Counted from the first letter of the stretch, positions 1 through 10,835 are shown. The stretch: DNA of 64,000 nucleotides from SZAS-103 sp043747745 (GCA_043747745.1 JAYTOP010000096.1:76516-140515); one strand, 5' to 3'. Program-made: numbers and translations. The notes: generated by a model from the letters alone, not told the origin.

Positions 1-406
1 ATTTCGCAAGCCAATCGTCGGCCAGACGCTGGCCTTCGGCGGTTCCGAAGTCCTGATAGGCAGCGAACAGCGCATCGCGATGCATCGGATCGTTGTAATG
101 CGCGGCGAGGATTTCGGCGTATCGTCGATCGAGCTTCACCGCTCCGTCCGGCTCACTCAGCGTTGCCGCGATCTCCTTCAGGCTCGGCTCCTGCGCAAGG
201 GAAAGCCAGCATCGGGCCTTGCCCGCGCCTGCCGGCCAGTGATTGCCCGGCAGGTCGGGAGCGGCAAGGCACGCCTGCAGCGCAGGGCGATTCGCTGCAG
301 AAACCGAGGCCACCTCGTCGAGCGGATCGCCGTTGAATGAATCCCGGGAGCAACCATTGGCGATGCCGATCGAGAACAGGCACAACGCCAGGCCGAAATG
401 TTTCAT
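1..406 (-). CDS. Putative lipoprotein, unknown function (3' part beyond window)
   Basis: The frame is open from an ATG at 406 to the left edge (135 codons) with no stop. AGGAG lies 7 nt upstream of the ATG. The N-terminus has a short hydrophobic signal ending in a lipobox-like IANGC (Cys19), so the product is probably a lipid-anchored envelope protein. The mature part contains two further cysteines and a WPAGAGKARCWLSLAQ stretch. I recognise no family. The C-terminus is missing, so length and function cannot be judged. Confidence 0.6.
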   Translation of the reverse strand, partial: MKHFGLALCLFSIGIANGCSRDSFNGDPLDEVASVSAANRPALQACLAAPDLPGNHWPAGAGKARCWLSLAQEPSLKEIAATLSEPDGAVKLDRRYAEILAAHYNDPMHRDALFAAYQDFGTAEGQRLADDWLAK

Positions 407-555
407 CTTGCAACTCCTGTCTACCGCGGCCCGCATGCTCATGGTGTCCCCTTTCCCCCAGTGCAATTGCCCGCGCTCATTGTTCGGGATCAACAAGGAC
501 GCTGCCCAAGCGACGTGCGCCCGGTGCAATGGCCAGATGCCGGATGCTCGCTGCG

Positions 556-987
556 CTAGGAATCCGCGATCAGTTGCACGCCATTTGTTTCGAACCATGT
601 GTCGTCGCTCGATACAGCGGTATCAAGGGAGTTGTAGTTGATCGTCAATTCCTCATCGGCGTCGATAGCGCGAACGGCGATGAACCGGAGAATGCGGTTT
701 GGGGCATCTGCTTCGCACCGCAAGCCAGCAGGATTGCTGTGGTTGTAGATGCTGCCGTAGCCCAGCACGATGGCCGGACGACGTTGCTGCAGGCCGAGAA
801 GCTTGCCCCATCCGAATACGATCCGCTTGATATCCATCGGCAGTTGCCGGCCAGGCAGTGGCTCGAAGGGGACGACAGGGCAGGCTTCCACGACGTCACC
901 CTGCTTGAACGCACGGCCTGCGAAAGCACCCCGGCCTCTCGGTGTGCCTGTTTCCTTGATGTACACAGCGGGCGGCTGGATCAGCAT
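556..987 (-). CDS. SET domain protein (putative lysine methyltransferase)
   Basis: A 143-residue protein that is essentially one small SET domain. Visible motifs are GRGAFA at 18-23, the cofactor/active-site YNHS at 81-84 and EELTINY at 112-118, which match the N-terminal turn, the NHS knot motif and the closing tyrosine motif of SET lysine methyltransferases. Compact bacterial SET proteins of this size are known, but their targets are mostly unknown. I chose the ATG at 987 because the protein then begins just before the domain; an upstream TTG at 1059 is possible. No strong Shine-Dalgarno sequence is seen. It stands alone, facing away from the broken sensor gene downstream of its start. Confidence 0.75.
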   Translation of the reverse strand: MLIQPPAVYIKETGTPRGRGAFAGRAFKQGDVVEACPVVPFEPLPGRQLPMDIKRIVFGWGKLLGLQQRRPAIVLGYGSIYNHSNPAGLRCEADAPNRILRFIAVRAIDADEELTINYNSLDTAVSSDDTWFETNGVQLIADS

Positions 988-1340
988 GGCGAGTCGGTCG
1001 TCCAATGTTTGCCAAGTCGGGAGACGGCAATGTGCGCTGGATGGTTGTGTGCGGCGCAAGGCCTGTCAAGCGACACCACCGGCCACGAGGTGCGTGGACG
1101 CCAGGAATTCGCGATGACGCAATTTCGGCGGCGCATTGATCCAGGAAAAGAACGTTCCTGGAAAATGCCTCGTGCCCCGACCTGTGACGTGCGAGCGAAC
1201 CTTGCTTGCGATGGATGAGGCTTGGCGTAGACGCATGTTGTCGCACCCTCTCAAGACACACGGGGCCAGCAGCCGAGGGCGAGCAGCGGGGCAAACTCAG
1301 CCCATTCCATGGTCCCGTCCCGGGTCGGCTTCATGCGACG
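988..1340. other. Intergenic region between SET gene and broken sensor gene
   Basis: About 350 bp between two divergently oriented genes. No convincing coding sequence is seen on either strand. A small inverted repeat, CCAGGAA-7 nt-TTCCTGG, lies at 1141-1161. Promoters for both flanking genes presumably lie here, but no clear -35/-10 pair could be assigned. Confidence 0.4.
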
Positions 1341-2563
1341 ATGAACAACCTCCTTCGCTGGGCAGGCGGGTTACTGCTCACCTTGGCCCCGCTGCTTGCG
1401 ACCGCAGAAACCCTGCGCGGCATGCCGCTGTTGCGCCGGTATGGGCCGGAGGACTGCAACGTCAGTCCGCAGCAGTTGGGCATCGCAGTGGATCGCGAGG
1501 GTCGACTGTATGTCGGAAACAACGAAGGCGTGCTTCGCTACGACGGCAACAAGTGGCAACTGACGACCTTGCCCGGCAAGCAGTCTGGCCGCGGCGTCGT
1601 GCTCGGCCAGGATGGTCGCATCTATGTCGGCAGCTACGACAGCTTCGGCGTCCTCGCGACCACGGCGGACGGTGAAGTTGCCTACGAGGATCTGTTGACC
1701 GCCGACGGACTCAAGGGCACCGATCGCAACGTCGGCATCATGTGAACCGGTGTGACAACCGACGAAGGCATGTATTTCCGCACCGAACACACGTTGCATT
1801 TCCTCAGCTACAACCGCACCCGTTCCGGGCATTGGCGGAACTTCGCGACAGCGATCCGTATGAGCACTTCTTCGTGATCCTGCGCAGCAAGGGCCGCTGG
1901 CAACTCGATTTCACCCTGCCGCTGAATGGCGCAAGCGCTGCCAACCTGCATGAAACCGGCCGCAACGAAATCTGCTTCGGCGATTCCCGCGGCGGGCCGC
2001 AGCGCTGGACTCTGGATATCGTCAACCACAAGCTCTTGCGGAAGGACGACTACGGCCGCAGCGATGGACTGCAACTCGATCCGCACACGGGCAGCTCCCT
2101 GTACCTGCTTGATGGCCAGCTCCACGTGCTCTCGGGCGACCGGAGTTTTCGCTTCGATACCGCGCGCTTCCTGCCCGACACCGGGCCGCCGTTCTCCCTG
2201 ATCGACCGACCGGATGAATTGCGGGTCGAACAGACGCCGCTCGGTACCTATGCCTTCAGCAGCTGGCAATTGCTGTTCCGGGCCGCAGGACAGGCCGCAT
2301 GGAAGACCTTGCAGCTCGGCTGGCAACTCGCCGCGGGCTTCAGCAGGCTTCGGTTCAACCAGGACGGGGTGATGCGTGTCGCCACCTGGGGTGGGCTGCT
2401 GCAATTCGACCCGGGCGAGAAGCAACGGATGCCAGTGCCATTGGTGCTGGGCTTTGGCCAGATCACGGCCGAGAGTCCTGACGGCCGAGATTTTCGGCGC
2501 TTGCCGGTGACCGGCCAAGCCGCGCCGGTCGAGATACCCGCCGGATACCGGGCATACGCCTGA
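1341..2563 (+). pseudogene. Broken two-component-type propeller sensor gene
   Basis: The reading starts at ATG 1341 with a clear signal peptide (20-odd residues ending ATA-ET). It continues into repeats of the kind GIAVDREGRLYVGNNEGVL and GQDGRIYVGSYDSFGVL, typical of the periplasmic propeller sensor domain of hybrid histidine kinases and GGDEF proteins. A TGA at 1743 ends this frame. The same frame after it still reads like the family (GMYFRTEHTLHFLSYNRTR), then coding sense jumps to another frame (from about 1830 to 2563) with WGGLLQFD-type repeats. The gene ends where the Y_Y_Y and transmembrane kinase or cyclase part should begin. It therefore has a nonsense codon, a frameshift and a lost 3' half. 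Family knowledge supplies the expected architecture; the breaks are seen directly. Confidence 0.75.
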
Positions 2564-2581
2564 CACAACGGGAGATTCGTG

Positions 2582-3097
2582 ATGCCTGCCAAGTCCTCGC
2601 TTTCACTCGTTCTTGCCACGGTGCTGGCGGCATGGGTCGCCGTGGTGCCCGCACATGCCAAGACAGTCGCGTTCTCGGGCTACACCTGGGACGTGCGTTC
2701 CGGCACGGGCGGGCCGCGGCCGAACCAATGGAACGCCAGCAACGCTTGGGTCGATGCCGCCGGAGCGCTGCACCTCAAGGTGGGGAGGAGGAGCGGCGTC
2801 TGGACATGCGCCGAGGTGACCCTGGATCAGCGTCTCGGCTTCGGCACGTATGAGTTCAAGATCACCGGTCCGATCGATCAGCTCGACAGGAACGTGTTTC
2901 GCTCGTTACGAGGATTCACCAGCGGCAACACGCCCGCCTTCGGGCAGTGGAGTTATCGACCGACCAATCCGTCCAGCCATATCCCGCAGAATCCACTGCC
3001 GGTGCATCTGAACCTGTGGCTGTTCCAGGGCCATGCGCCCACGAATGGCCAGACGGTGGAAATCGTCATCAACAATTTCCGCTTCACGCCGCAGTGA
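2582..3097 (+). CDS. Exported GH16-like protein with internal deletion
   Basis: The ATG at 2582 follows GGGAG at a good distance. The 171-residue product has a signal peptide ending PAHA (about residue 26). Residues 28-104 resemble the first half of exported concanavalin-like glycoside hydrolase family 16 proteins (CAEVTLDQRLGFGTYEF at 77-92). Residues 106-170 resemble the final strands (MPVHLNLWLF-like block at 139-148). The middle part that would carry the catalytic E-x-D-x-x-E segment is absent: the sequence runs from IDQLDRNV straight into FRSLRGF without breaking frame. Members of this family are usually near 270 residues. The product is therefore probably exported but catalytically dead. 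Confidence 0.6.
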   Translation: MPAKSSLSLVLATVLAAWVAVVPAHAKTVAFSGYTWDVRSGTGGPRPNQWNASNAWVDAAGALHLKVGRRSGVWTCAEVTLDQRLGFGTYEFKITGPIDQLDRNVFRSLRGFTSGNTPAFGQWSYRPTNPSSHIPQNPLPVHLNLWLFQGHAPTNGQTVEIVINNFRFTPQ

Positions 3098-3169
3098 CCG
3101 CAAGCGACATGAGTCCATTCGCAGTTGAGAAGAGCGTGTCATCCCGTCCGGTGCACTGCTGAGGCCAAT

Positions 3170-3400
3170 CTATTTCTTGATCGCCGTCACGGCCTTGAGC
3201 GTTTCGCTGACGTGTTCTTTCGGATCGAGGTTCGAGTGCACGTGCACGATCGATCCCGACGGCGCGATCACGTAGGACGTCCGGTCGGACCACTCCGGCT
3301 TCGGGGCGAGGATGGCGTCGTATTGCTTCGCGATCTTCGCGCCCGGGTCGGCCGCGACCGGGAACTTGCCGCCGCAGTGTTCGGTTTCCTTCGAGAAAGC
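3170..3400 (-). pseudogene. 3' fragment of an AhpC/TSA-family peroxiredoxin gene
   Basis: On the minus strand the frame from 3400 to the TAG at 3170 reads AFSKETEHCGGKFPV, then YDAILAPKPEWSDRTSYVIAP and a lysine-rich end. This matches the C-terminal half of BCP-like peroxiredoxins. The N-terminal half with the peroxidatic Thr-Pro-x-x-Cys motif is missing. At the upstream edge the frame joins, out of phase, a RelE-like toxin remnant. There is no start codon or ribosome binding site of its own. This is a gene fragment, not a functional enzyme. Confidence 0.75.
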
Positions 3401-3518
3401 TGTCCTGAATGTAAGCGATGCTGCGGTAGTCCTCTACCCGGTACTTCCAGAAGTCGCCAACATTTGCGTTTTTCAACGCATCGCCGATCGTGTTGCCGTG
3501 CAGGCACCCGACGTGTTC
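3393..3518 (-). pseudogene. Remnant of a RelE/ParE-family toxin gene
   Basis: Just downstream of the ABC ATPase stop on the minus strand, the frame reads GDALKNANVGDFWKYRVEDY followed by RSIAYIQD. This is the conserved C-terminal strand block of RelE/ParE toxins (usually IGEALKG..FGDFWKYRVGDYRIIA.I). Only about 40 codons survive. The toxin's start is gone, its last strand is lost at the junction with the peroxiredoxin fragment near 3395, and no antitoxin is next to it. This is a dead toxin fragment. The identification rests on motif memory. Confidence 0.65.
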
Positions 3519-3521
3519 GTC

Positions 3522-5444
<1,923 letters not shown>

Positions 5445-5445
<1 letters not shown>

Positions 5446-6674
5446 CAATCGAGCTTGAGTGGCAGTTCATTGCGCGCCACTCCTTCCGCGCCCACCGTCG
5501 GCATCGGTTGCGGCGCTACCCGCACGCGGTCGAATTCGGCCATGCCGTTGCCAGCGCCGGCCAGTACCCAGTCACCATCATGCAGGCCGGACACGACCTC
5601 GGTCAGCGTCACGCCACGCAGGCCCAATCGCACCGCCACCCGGCGTGCCTGGCCATTGCGTATGGCCCATACCCGGGCGCGGTCGCCCTCGATCGCGCCC
5701 AGCGCATCGTTGGGCACCACCAGCGCCTTGGCCCGTCGCCCGGTTTCCACGTTGACCGACACCGTCATGTCCTGCCTGAGGTAGGCCGGCACCGGATCCA
5801 CCTTCAGGCGGACATCCACCGTGCCGCGTTGTGGGTTCACGCTCGGTGCGATGAAGGTGATCCGGGCCAGGAACAGCCGGGCCGGATAGGCATCGGTCAC
5901 GCACTGCGCTTGCTGGCCCAGAGCCAGGACGGCAAGGTTCTTTTCATCCAGCGGTACCAGCAACTCGGTGTCGCCCTGGCGTGCGAGTTCGAACAGGACC
6001 CGGCCGGGCTGGATCAGGTCGCCGGGTTCGGCGTTGCGCGTCAACACCGTGCCGGCCACCTGCGCGCGGATGACTGTTTTCTCAAGCGCCGCACGCGCCG
6101 TGGCGAGGCGCTCCCGCACGAGCACTTCATCGGGACTGCCCGATGCAAGCGACTGCGCGCCTAGACGCGCCTGTTCGGCAGCGGTGCGTGCAATGGTTTC
6201 CGCCTGGACCGCCTGCTCCAGGGTCTCGCGGGCGATCACTTGGCGCCCGAACAGCTCCCGGCGCCGCTGGGTTTCCCGGTTGGCCTGTGCCAATTGCGCC
6301 TGTGCTTGGCGTGAGGCGGCCTGCGCTTGGGGACGGGTGGATTGGCGCAGCTGCTCCAGGGCCGCCTCGGCTTCACGCACACCAGCGGCGAGGTCATCGG
6401 CCCGCAGCACCGCCAGGATATCGCCGGGCTCAACCCGGTCGCCTTCCTGCACGCGGCGTTCCAGCAGCACGCCGATGATCTCGCTTCCGACCTGCGCCCG
6501 CGACACCGACACGACCCGGCCTGTGGCGACCACGTTCTGCACCAACGGTTGCGCCTGGATGCGATAACCCGCCATGCGTGGGCCCTGCCAGTAGCGCCAC
6601 AGCCCCGCAGCCAGCATCAGCAACGCAAGCACAGCGAGCATGCCAAGGACGATCGGACGTTTGGCATGCTTCAA
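5445..6674 (-). CDS. HlyD/RND-type periplasmic adaptor protein
   Basis: A 409-residue membrane fusion protein. It has an N-terminal membrane anchor (about 8-27), then a lipoyl-like half (GVLLERRVQEGDRVEPGDIL), a long coiled-coil hairpin of about 100 residues rich in Gln, Ala and Arg, the second lipoyl half (VIRAQVAGTVLTRNAEPGD) and beta-barrel/MP domains. The frame begins with TTG at 6674, with GAGAG about 8 nt upstream; no better in-frame ATG precedes the membrane anchor. As first gene of the operon it links the DevC-like permease to an outer-membrane channel, which is not encoded nearby. Some 230 bp of upstream sequence must hold the promoter. Confidence 0.88.
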
Positions 6675-6905
6675 GGGCGGCTCTCGTTTTCGCTATTGCG
6701 TTCAACGGATGGGAATAGTACGTCGATTCAATTGAAAAACCCGGCATCTCCAGACATCGTCTCGGAGTCAGTTCATTTTTGGTATTTTTGTCGTCCAAAT
6801 CGCTGAAATTGAACTCCGTTGCTGCGGACAATGTGTCGGGATAGGGGGGTAAGCTGCCGGCGCGCGACTCACGACGCGCGTGGCCGGGTCATCGAGGGGA
6901 AGACG

Positions 6906-7334
6906 ATGAAGCGGATTTCGGTTGCGGCTACGGGCGTCACGTTGATGCAGGCGTTCTCGGTGCAACCAGCGATGGTCGAGACCGAGAATGTTCACTACGC
7001 GGCAAGTGGATACAACTAATTCGATGCGGTGATCCTTGGCACCTCCTGGAAGGAATCGGTGGACGACGCCAAGGCGACCATCGGCCGCAAGATCGGCTGG
7101 GGCAATGCCGCCATCGTCAAGGACAACATCGCGGACGCGCGCAAGCAGGGCGACCGTTGCGACTTCCCCGAGACCGGCCTCGAATATGCCGACGCGGAGG
7201 CGGTCGCGGCGCTCTGGGGCAGGAGTGTCGATGGAGCCAAGTCCGCGCTGGCCGAAAAAGTGTCCATGGGCATGAAGTCCATGGCGGACGATGTGATCCG
7301 CGAAGCGCGCGAACATGTCCGGGGCAAGGGCTGA
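6906..7334 (+). pseudogene. Small exported-type protein gene with in-frame TAA
   Basis: ATG 6906 follows a GGGGAAGACG stretch and opens a 37-codon frame that stops at TAA 7017. The same frame continues without interruption for another 105 codons to 7334, reading SWKESVDDAKATIGRKIGWG and later GLEYADAEAVAALWG and GRSVDGAKSALAEK. The latter part has two similar segments (a Trp-Gly-x-Ser-[VI]-x-x-A-K pattern), so it is a coherent small protein. I read this as one gene of about 142 codons broken by a single nonsense change (probably AAC-TAC to AAC-TAA). Alternatively the second part is translated from GTG 7029. Function unknown. Confidence 0.55.
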
Positions 7335-7363
7335 GCCTGCCGAAGGGCTCCGACGCCGCAGGC

Positions 7364-8137
7364 ATGCAGCTGCATCGGAAAATCGGCATCGAGATCGAAC
7401 TCCTGGCGCCTGCGGGCGCCACGCGCGCCGACCTCGCCAACGCGTTTGCCGACGACCATCTCGGTGTCGTTCGCAAGGTCCTGCATCAGGATTCAGAGCC
7501 GAGCAAGGTTCCCGGCCACCCGATTTTCTACAACCTGACACTGGGCTTCGAAGCGCTGGATGGCGATGGTCGACTCGTTGCCCGTTGCGTCGACGACCTG
7601 ACCTTGCAGGACGATCTCGATCGTCGCGCATCGCCCAAACCTGGATCGTGGCGCTTGGTCAGCGACGACGAGCGCCTGCCGCGCCTGATCGCGATCCATG
7701 TCGATCCCGAGCGCGACCTGCCGGGTGCGCTGTTCGCACTTGCGCCGCTGTTCCATGGTCAATTGCTACCTGCGCCGGGCGGCGTGTTTCGGCTGATCGA
7801 TGCGGTCGGTGCACCGCTTGCCATCGCCGCGCCATTGCCTGGCGAGCGCGAACGACCGTGCGAGGTGATCACGCCGCCGATCGAACGCGCCGACCGCCAC
7901 ACCTTCGAGGTGCGCATTTTCCCCGCGCAGATGGAAAGCGTTTCGGTGATGGCGGCTGCCGCATTGTTCCAAGGCATCCTCGACCGCTGCGAGGGGAACG
8001 CGGTGATCGCTGCGGCGGAATCGATGTCGTGGGACAGCGGCGAAGCGCTGTCCTTTGTCGATGCGTTGGCCTTGGACGCTGACATCAACGCCTATTGGCG
8101 TCAGCCGGTTGTCGAGGCATGCGACCGCTCGTCTTGA
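7364..8137 (+). CDS. Putative amidoligase (glutamine synthetase-like fold)
   Basis: A 257-residue protein starting at ATG 7364, 27 nt after the preceding pseudogene. The N-terminal KIGIEIELLAPAGATRADLA matches the first strand and glutamates of the amidoligase_2 family, a glutamine synthetase/COOH-NH2 ligase superfamily. The DRHTFEVRIFPAQME block near residue 185 matches its C-terminal HxFEVR metal/ATP-binding strand. Family members are thought to ligate amino acids or peptides, often beside an ATP-grasp protein or a gamma-glutamyl cyclotransferase. No such partner is seen here. The middle is somewhat divergent, so activity is uncertain. Confidence 0.6.
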   Translation: MQLHRKIGIEIELLAPAGATRADLANAFADDHLGVVRKVLHQDSEPSKVPGHPIFYNLTLGFEALDGDGRLVARCVDDLTLQDDLDRRASPKPGSWRLVSDDERLPRLIAIHVDPERDLPGALFALAPLFHGQLLPAPGGVFRLIDAVGAPLAIAAPLPGERERPCEVITPPIERADRHTFEVRIFPAQMESVSVMAAAALFQGILDRCEGNAVIAAAESMSWDSGEALSFVDALALDADINAYWRQPVVEACDRSS

Positions 8138-8293
8138 GCGCGCCGAAGGGCATCGCCAGGGCTTCGACAAGCTTTTCCCGAAAGTCGGAAAAGGAGACGG
8201 AGGCAATTGCGCCCGGCTGCGTTGAAATGGCGATCGACCACGGTTTCCCGGCCGCCGAAATGCTGGTAATCCCCAATGCCACTCCGTGGCCGC

Positions 8294-9004
8294 CTACTCG
8301 ATCCCTTCGAACGCCAGTTTCGAGGCTTTCAGATCGATCAGCGGCCCCAACTCGTAGACGTTCTCATAGCCGTAGTTGTACAGCGCGATGTAGGTCGACA
8401 AGTTGAGCGACGCGCTGGGCAGTTTGGTCGGGAAGGGCTTCTCGGCTCCGGAAAAATTGTTGTTGCAGTAGATGAGAATGCGCGTCGACTTGTCGGGGAT
8501 CGTTTGCTTGAGGCTGGCGACAGTGATGTCCGGAAAGCTCAGGTTGATTGCGCCCTTCACGTGCAGGAGGCCGAATTTCTCGGCGCTTCTGGCATCGAGG
8601 ACGATCGTTCCGGGTTCACGGCTCATGCGCAGGAAGTCCTCCTCGGACACCCGATGCGATTGCCGGTGCGCGGCCGCTTCCGACGACACGCGCAGGTACG
8701 CATCCATGTCGATCGCGGGATTGGGAATGTCCGGCTTGGCGATGCGCGATCGGTCGGCATTGCTGTCGGGAAGCGCCGCGTCGGGAGTGTTTGGAGCCGT
8801 GGTGGCACCCTGCATCGCGATCATGGGAGTGGCGGTGTCCGGCAGCCCGGTTTCAGGCGCGGAAGACGGTGTGCCCAAGGCTGCAGCGGCACCATGCATC
8901 TCCATCGCGGGATTGACGCTGCCGGACGTCGCGTCCGGGGCGTTCTGCGCCAAAGCGACGCATGGCATCAACGCGACCAGGAGGATTAGCGGACGCGCGT
9001 TCAT
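8294..9004 (-). CDS. Exported rhodanese-domain protein
   Basis: A 236-residue protein beginning at ATG 9004 with GGAG 7 nt upstream. Residues 1-20 form a signal peptide ending ALA-Q. Residues 21-100 are a low-complexity linker with three loose repeats (NPAMEM, TPMIAM, NPAIDM). Residues 118-230 are a rhodanese domain: VLDARSAEKF at 135-144 and a catalytic-loop cysteine at 180 in ILIYCNNNFSG. A periplasmic persulfide or thiol role is likely from the family, but the substrate is unknown. It is transcribed away from the small gene at 9345. Confidence 0.8.
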   Translation of the reverse strand: MNARPLILLVALMPCVALAQNAPDATSGSVNPAMEMHGAAAALGTPSSAPETGLPDTATPMIAMQGATTAPNTPDAALPDSNADRSRIAKPDIPNPAIDMDAYLRVSSEAAAHRQSHRVSEEDFLRMSREPGTIVLDARSAEKFGLLHVKGAINLSFPDITVASLKQTIPDKSTRILIYCNNNFSGAEKPFPTKLPSASLNLSTYIALYNYGYENVYELGPLIDLKASKLAFEGIE

Positions 9005-9344
9005 GGGTGGTCTCCAATGGCATATGTGTCGCAGGGTCGGCTGTTTCGATGCCGGGTCTGGATGAAAGTTCCGGGCGCCTTGGGTCCTGCGCCTCGGGTC
9101 ATCGAACATTGCCGCTGCAAGCTGCAATGTTCTCTGAACCCGGACCAGTCCTGGCCAGCGTGGTGTCAGCAATGGGCGAGGGCACCTTTCAACAGCGAAG
9201 CTGGTCATCTGCTTCCGATGTTTGGTTTTTCCGTGGAAAAAAGATCCCTCGCATTGCTCCGGATGACACGTATCGGCATGCGGTTGCGCGGGCTCGATGG
9301 CGCGTCTAATCTGGGCATCGAATCGCTCGACCCCCGAGGGCGGC
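9005..9344. other. Intergenic region between divergent genes
   Basis: About 340 bp upstream of both the rhodanese gene and the small gene at 9345. No credible coding sequence is present. The segment around 9187-9205 contains AACAGCGAAGCTGG, a string that also occurs at 58733 and in the repeat units at 21021-21440, so it may carry a small piece of a dispersed repeat. A palindrome-like GATCCCTCGCATTGCTCCGG lies at about 9244-9263. Confidence 0.35.
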
Positions 9345-9647
9345 ATGTCGAACAAGATGATTTCAATCCAGGGCACGATCCCGGGCGAGGCGGAGCCGGA
9401 AGGGCTCTTCATCAAGATCAGCGACAAGAGCTGGCTGTCGCCTCCGGGCGGATGGATGACCCATCAGTCCGGCAAGTGGGAGCAACTCAGCGTTGCCGGT
9501 CTCTCACTGCAAAGCAAAGCAGGTGGCCCCAACATCTTCATGGCTGGCCTGGTCTTCGACACGGCCAAGGCTGGAGATTCCGGACAGTTGCGCGATCAGG
9601 TCAGCGGCAAGGTAGGCATCTGGCACGTGGTCGGCACAACCGGGTAG
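9345..9647 (+). CDS. Hypothetical protein, 100 residues
   Basis: ATG 9345 is preceded by GAGGG. The product has no signal peptide or membrane segment and is rich in Gly, Ser and Lys. Segments such as GLFIKISDKSWLSPPGGWMT and AGLVFDTAKAGD suggest a small beta-rich soluble protein. I do not recognise the family. Codon use matches its neighbours. It stands alone between the rhodanese gene and the exported protein at 9863. Confidence 0.5.
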   Translation: MSNKMISIQGTIPGEAEPEGLFIKISDKSWLSPPGGWMTHQSGKWEQLSVAGLSLQSKAGGPNIFMAGLVFDTAKAGDSGQLRDQVSGKVGIWHVVGTTG

Positions 9648-9862
9648 CGCCGAGAGCAATACCGGCGTCGGCCACGATTTTTCGACCGAGCCAAGCCTTT
9701 GGAAGGGTGGTGTGTCGTCGAGCGTCCACGGACAGGCGTGTTGCTCTTTGTCGTTGGATTGATCGCGATTTTTTCGTTCCCGCGATTCTTTCCCGCTGCC
9801 TGATTTCTTGTTACCGTTCCACGGCATCCAGTCCGCGATGCACGTCAACAGGGGCCATTTCG

Positions 9863-10237
9863 ATGAAGAGTTCTTCGTTCCTCGCGCGCATGTTGTTCGC
9901 TGCCTCCATCTTTTTCGCCGTCGCATTGGTGCCAGTCGCGATGGCTGGCGATCAGGACTTCACGGTCGTCAACAAGACCGGCATCGAAGTCCATGAGCTG
10001 TACGTCACTCCGCACGACTCCGACGATTGGGAAGACGACATCCTCGGCGAAGACACGCTGACCAACGGCGCGGAGGTCGATATCAAGTTCAGTCGCAAGG
10101 AAAAAGCGAAGTTGTGGGATCTGAAAGTCGTCGACGCCGATGGCAGCGAAGTAACCTGGGAAAACCTCGACTTGCTGGAGATCTCCAAGGTGACGCTCCA
10201 CTACAAGAAGGGAAAGGCCTGGGCGGACGTGGAATAA
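9863..10237 (+). CDS. Small exported protein of uncharacterised family
   Basis: ATG 9863 has AGGGG about 8 nt upstream. The 124-residue product has a signal peptide ending PVAMA (residue 28). The mature part reads FTVVNKTGIEVHELYVTPHD, then a Trp-Glu/Asp-Asp-Asp-x-Leu-Gly motif and a lysine-rich beta end. This matches a widespread family of small periplasmic proteins, sometimes mis-named argininosuccinate lyase, with the pattern NKTG..I..LYVSP....DW..D.LG. Function unknown. Confidence 0.7.
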   Translation: MKSSSFLARMLFAASIFFAVALVPVAMAGDQDFTVVNKTGIEVHELYVTPHDSDDWEDDILGEDTLTNGAEVDIKFSRKEKAKLWDLKVVDADGSEVTWENLDLLEISKVTLHYKKGKAWADVE

Positions 10238-10255
10238 GCCTGTAACGCCAACAAA

Positions 10256-10292
10256 GGCCAGCAACAATGGGGCCAGCAACAACGGGGCCAGC
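10256..10292 (+). repeat. 15-bp tandem repeat, two and a half copies
   Basis: The unit GGCCAGCAACAAYGG is present at 10256-10270 and 10271-10285, with a partial third copy to 10292. It lies just after the stop of the small exported protein gene. It is a simple local duplication. Confidence 0.7.
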
Positions 10293-10754
10293 GTCATTTG
10301 CCGCTTGAATCGGCAATTTTCCCTGGCCTTTCTGTCTCCACGCGTGCGATCCAAGATCGCCGACTTGTGAAGCGAGCTCTTACCTGTCGCGTGCCCCTTT
10401 TTTCTTGCGATTTTTCTGAATAGGAACATATTCGGTGGCAGCCAGTAGGGGATGCTTGAGGGCATCAGCGCTGGATCACGGATCGGCACGTGCGGGGCAT
10501 GACGTGCGAGCGTGGCGCGGCACCGAGCAGCTCCCTGCAGGAATTCCAGTGCGGTGCCCGCAAAGGCGATCGACTTCGCGTTTGCTGGTGCATGCCATCG
10601 TGCCGTTGCCGCGAACGTGGACTTCAGCTCCTACTAGACGAACAAATGCCAGAGCCACGGCGTCGTTACCAACAGCGTCATTCGGTCAACAGATGCTGCA
10701 CGCGGTGTGACCCATGCAGTCGTGCCACATCCATTTCCAGCGGGAGTGAAGTCT

Positions 10755-10835
10755 ATGAAGCAGTCCATTTCCGTACCCTCCCTGAAAGTCATCGCGGTGC
10801 TGCTCGCAGCCCTGGTGCTGAGCGAGAACGCATGA
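10755..10835 (+). CDS. Possible 26-residue membrane micro-protein
   Basis: ATG 10755 follows GGGAG by 8 nt and opens a 26-codon frame. Residues 11-22 (KVIAVLLAALVL) are hydrophobic, like a single transmembrane helix or the signal peptide of a truncated exported protein. The TGA is at 10833. It ends about 40 bp before the end of the convergent helicase gene. It could equally be the leftover 5' end of a lost gene; only its start region supports it. Confidence 0.3.
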   Translation: MKQSISVPSLKVIAVLLAALVLSENA

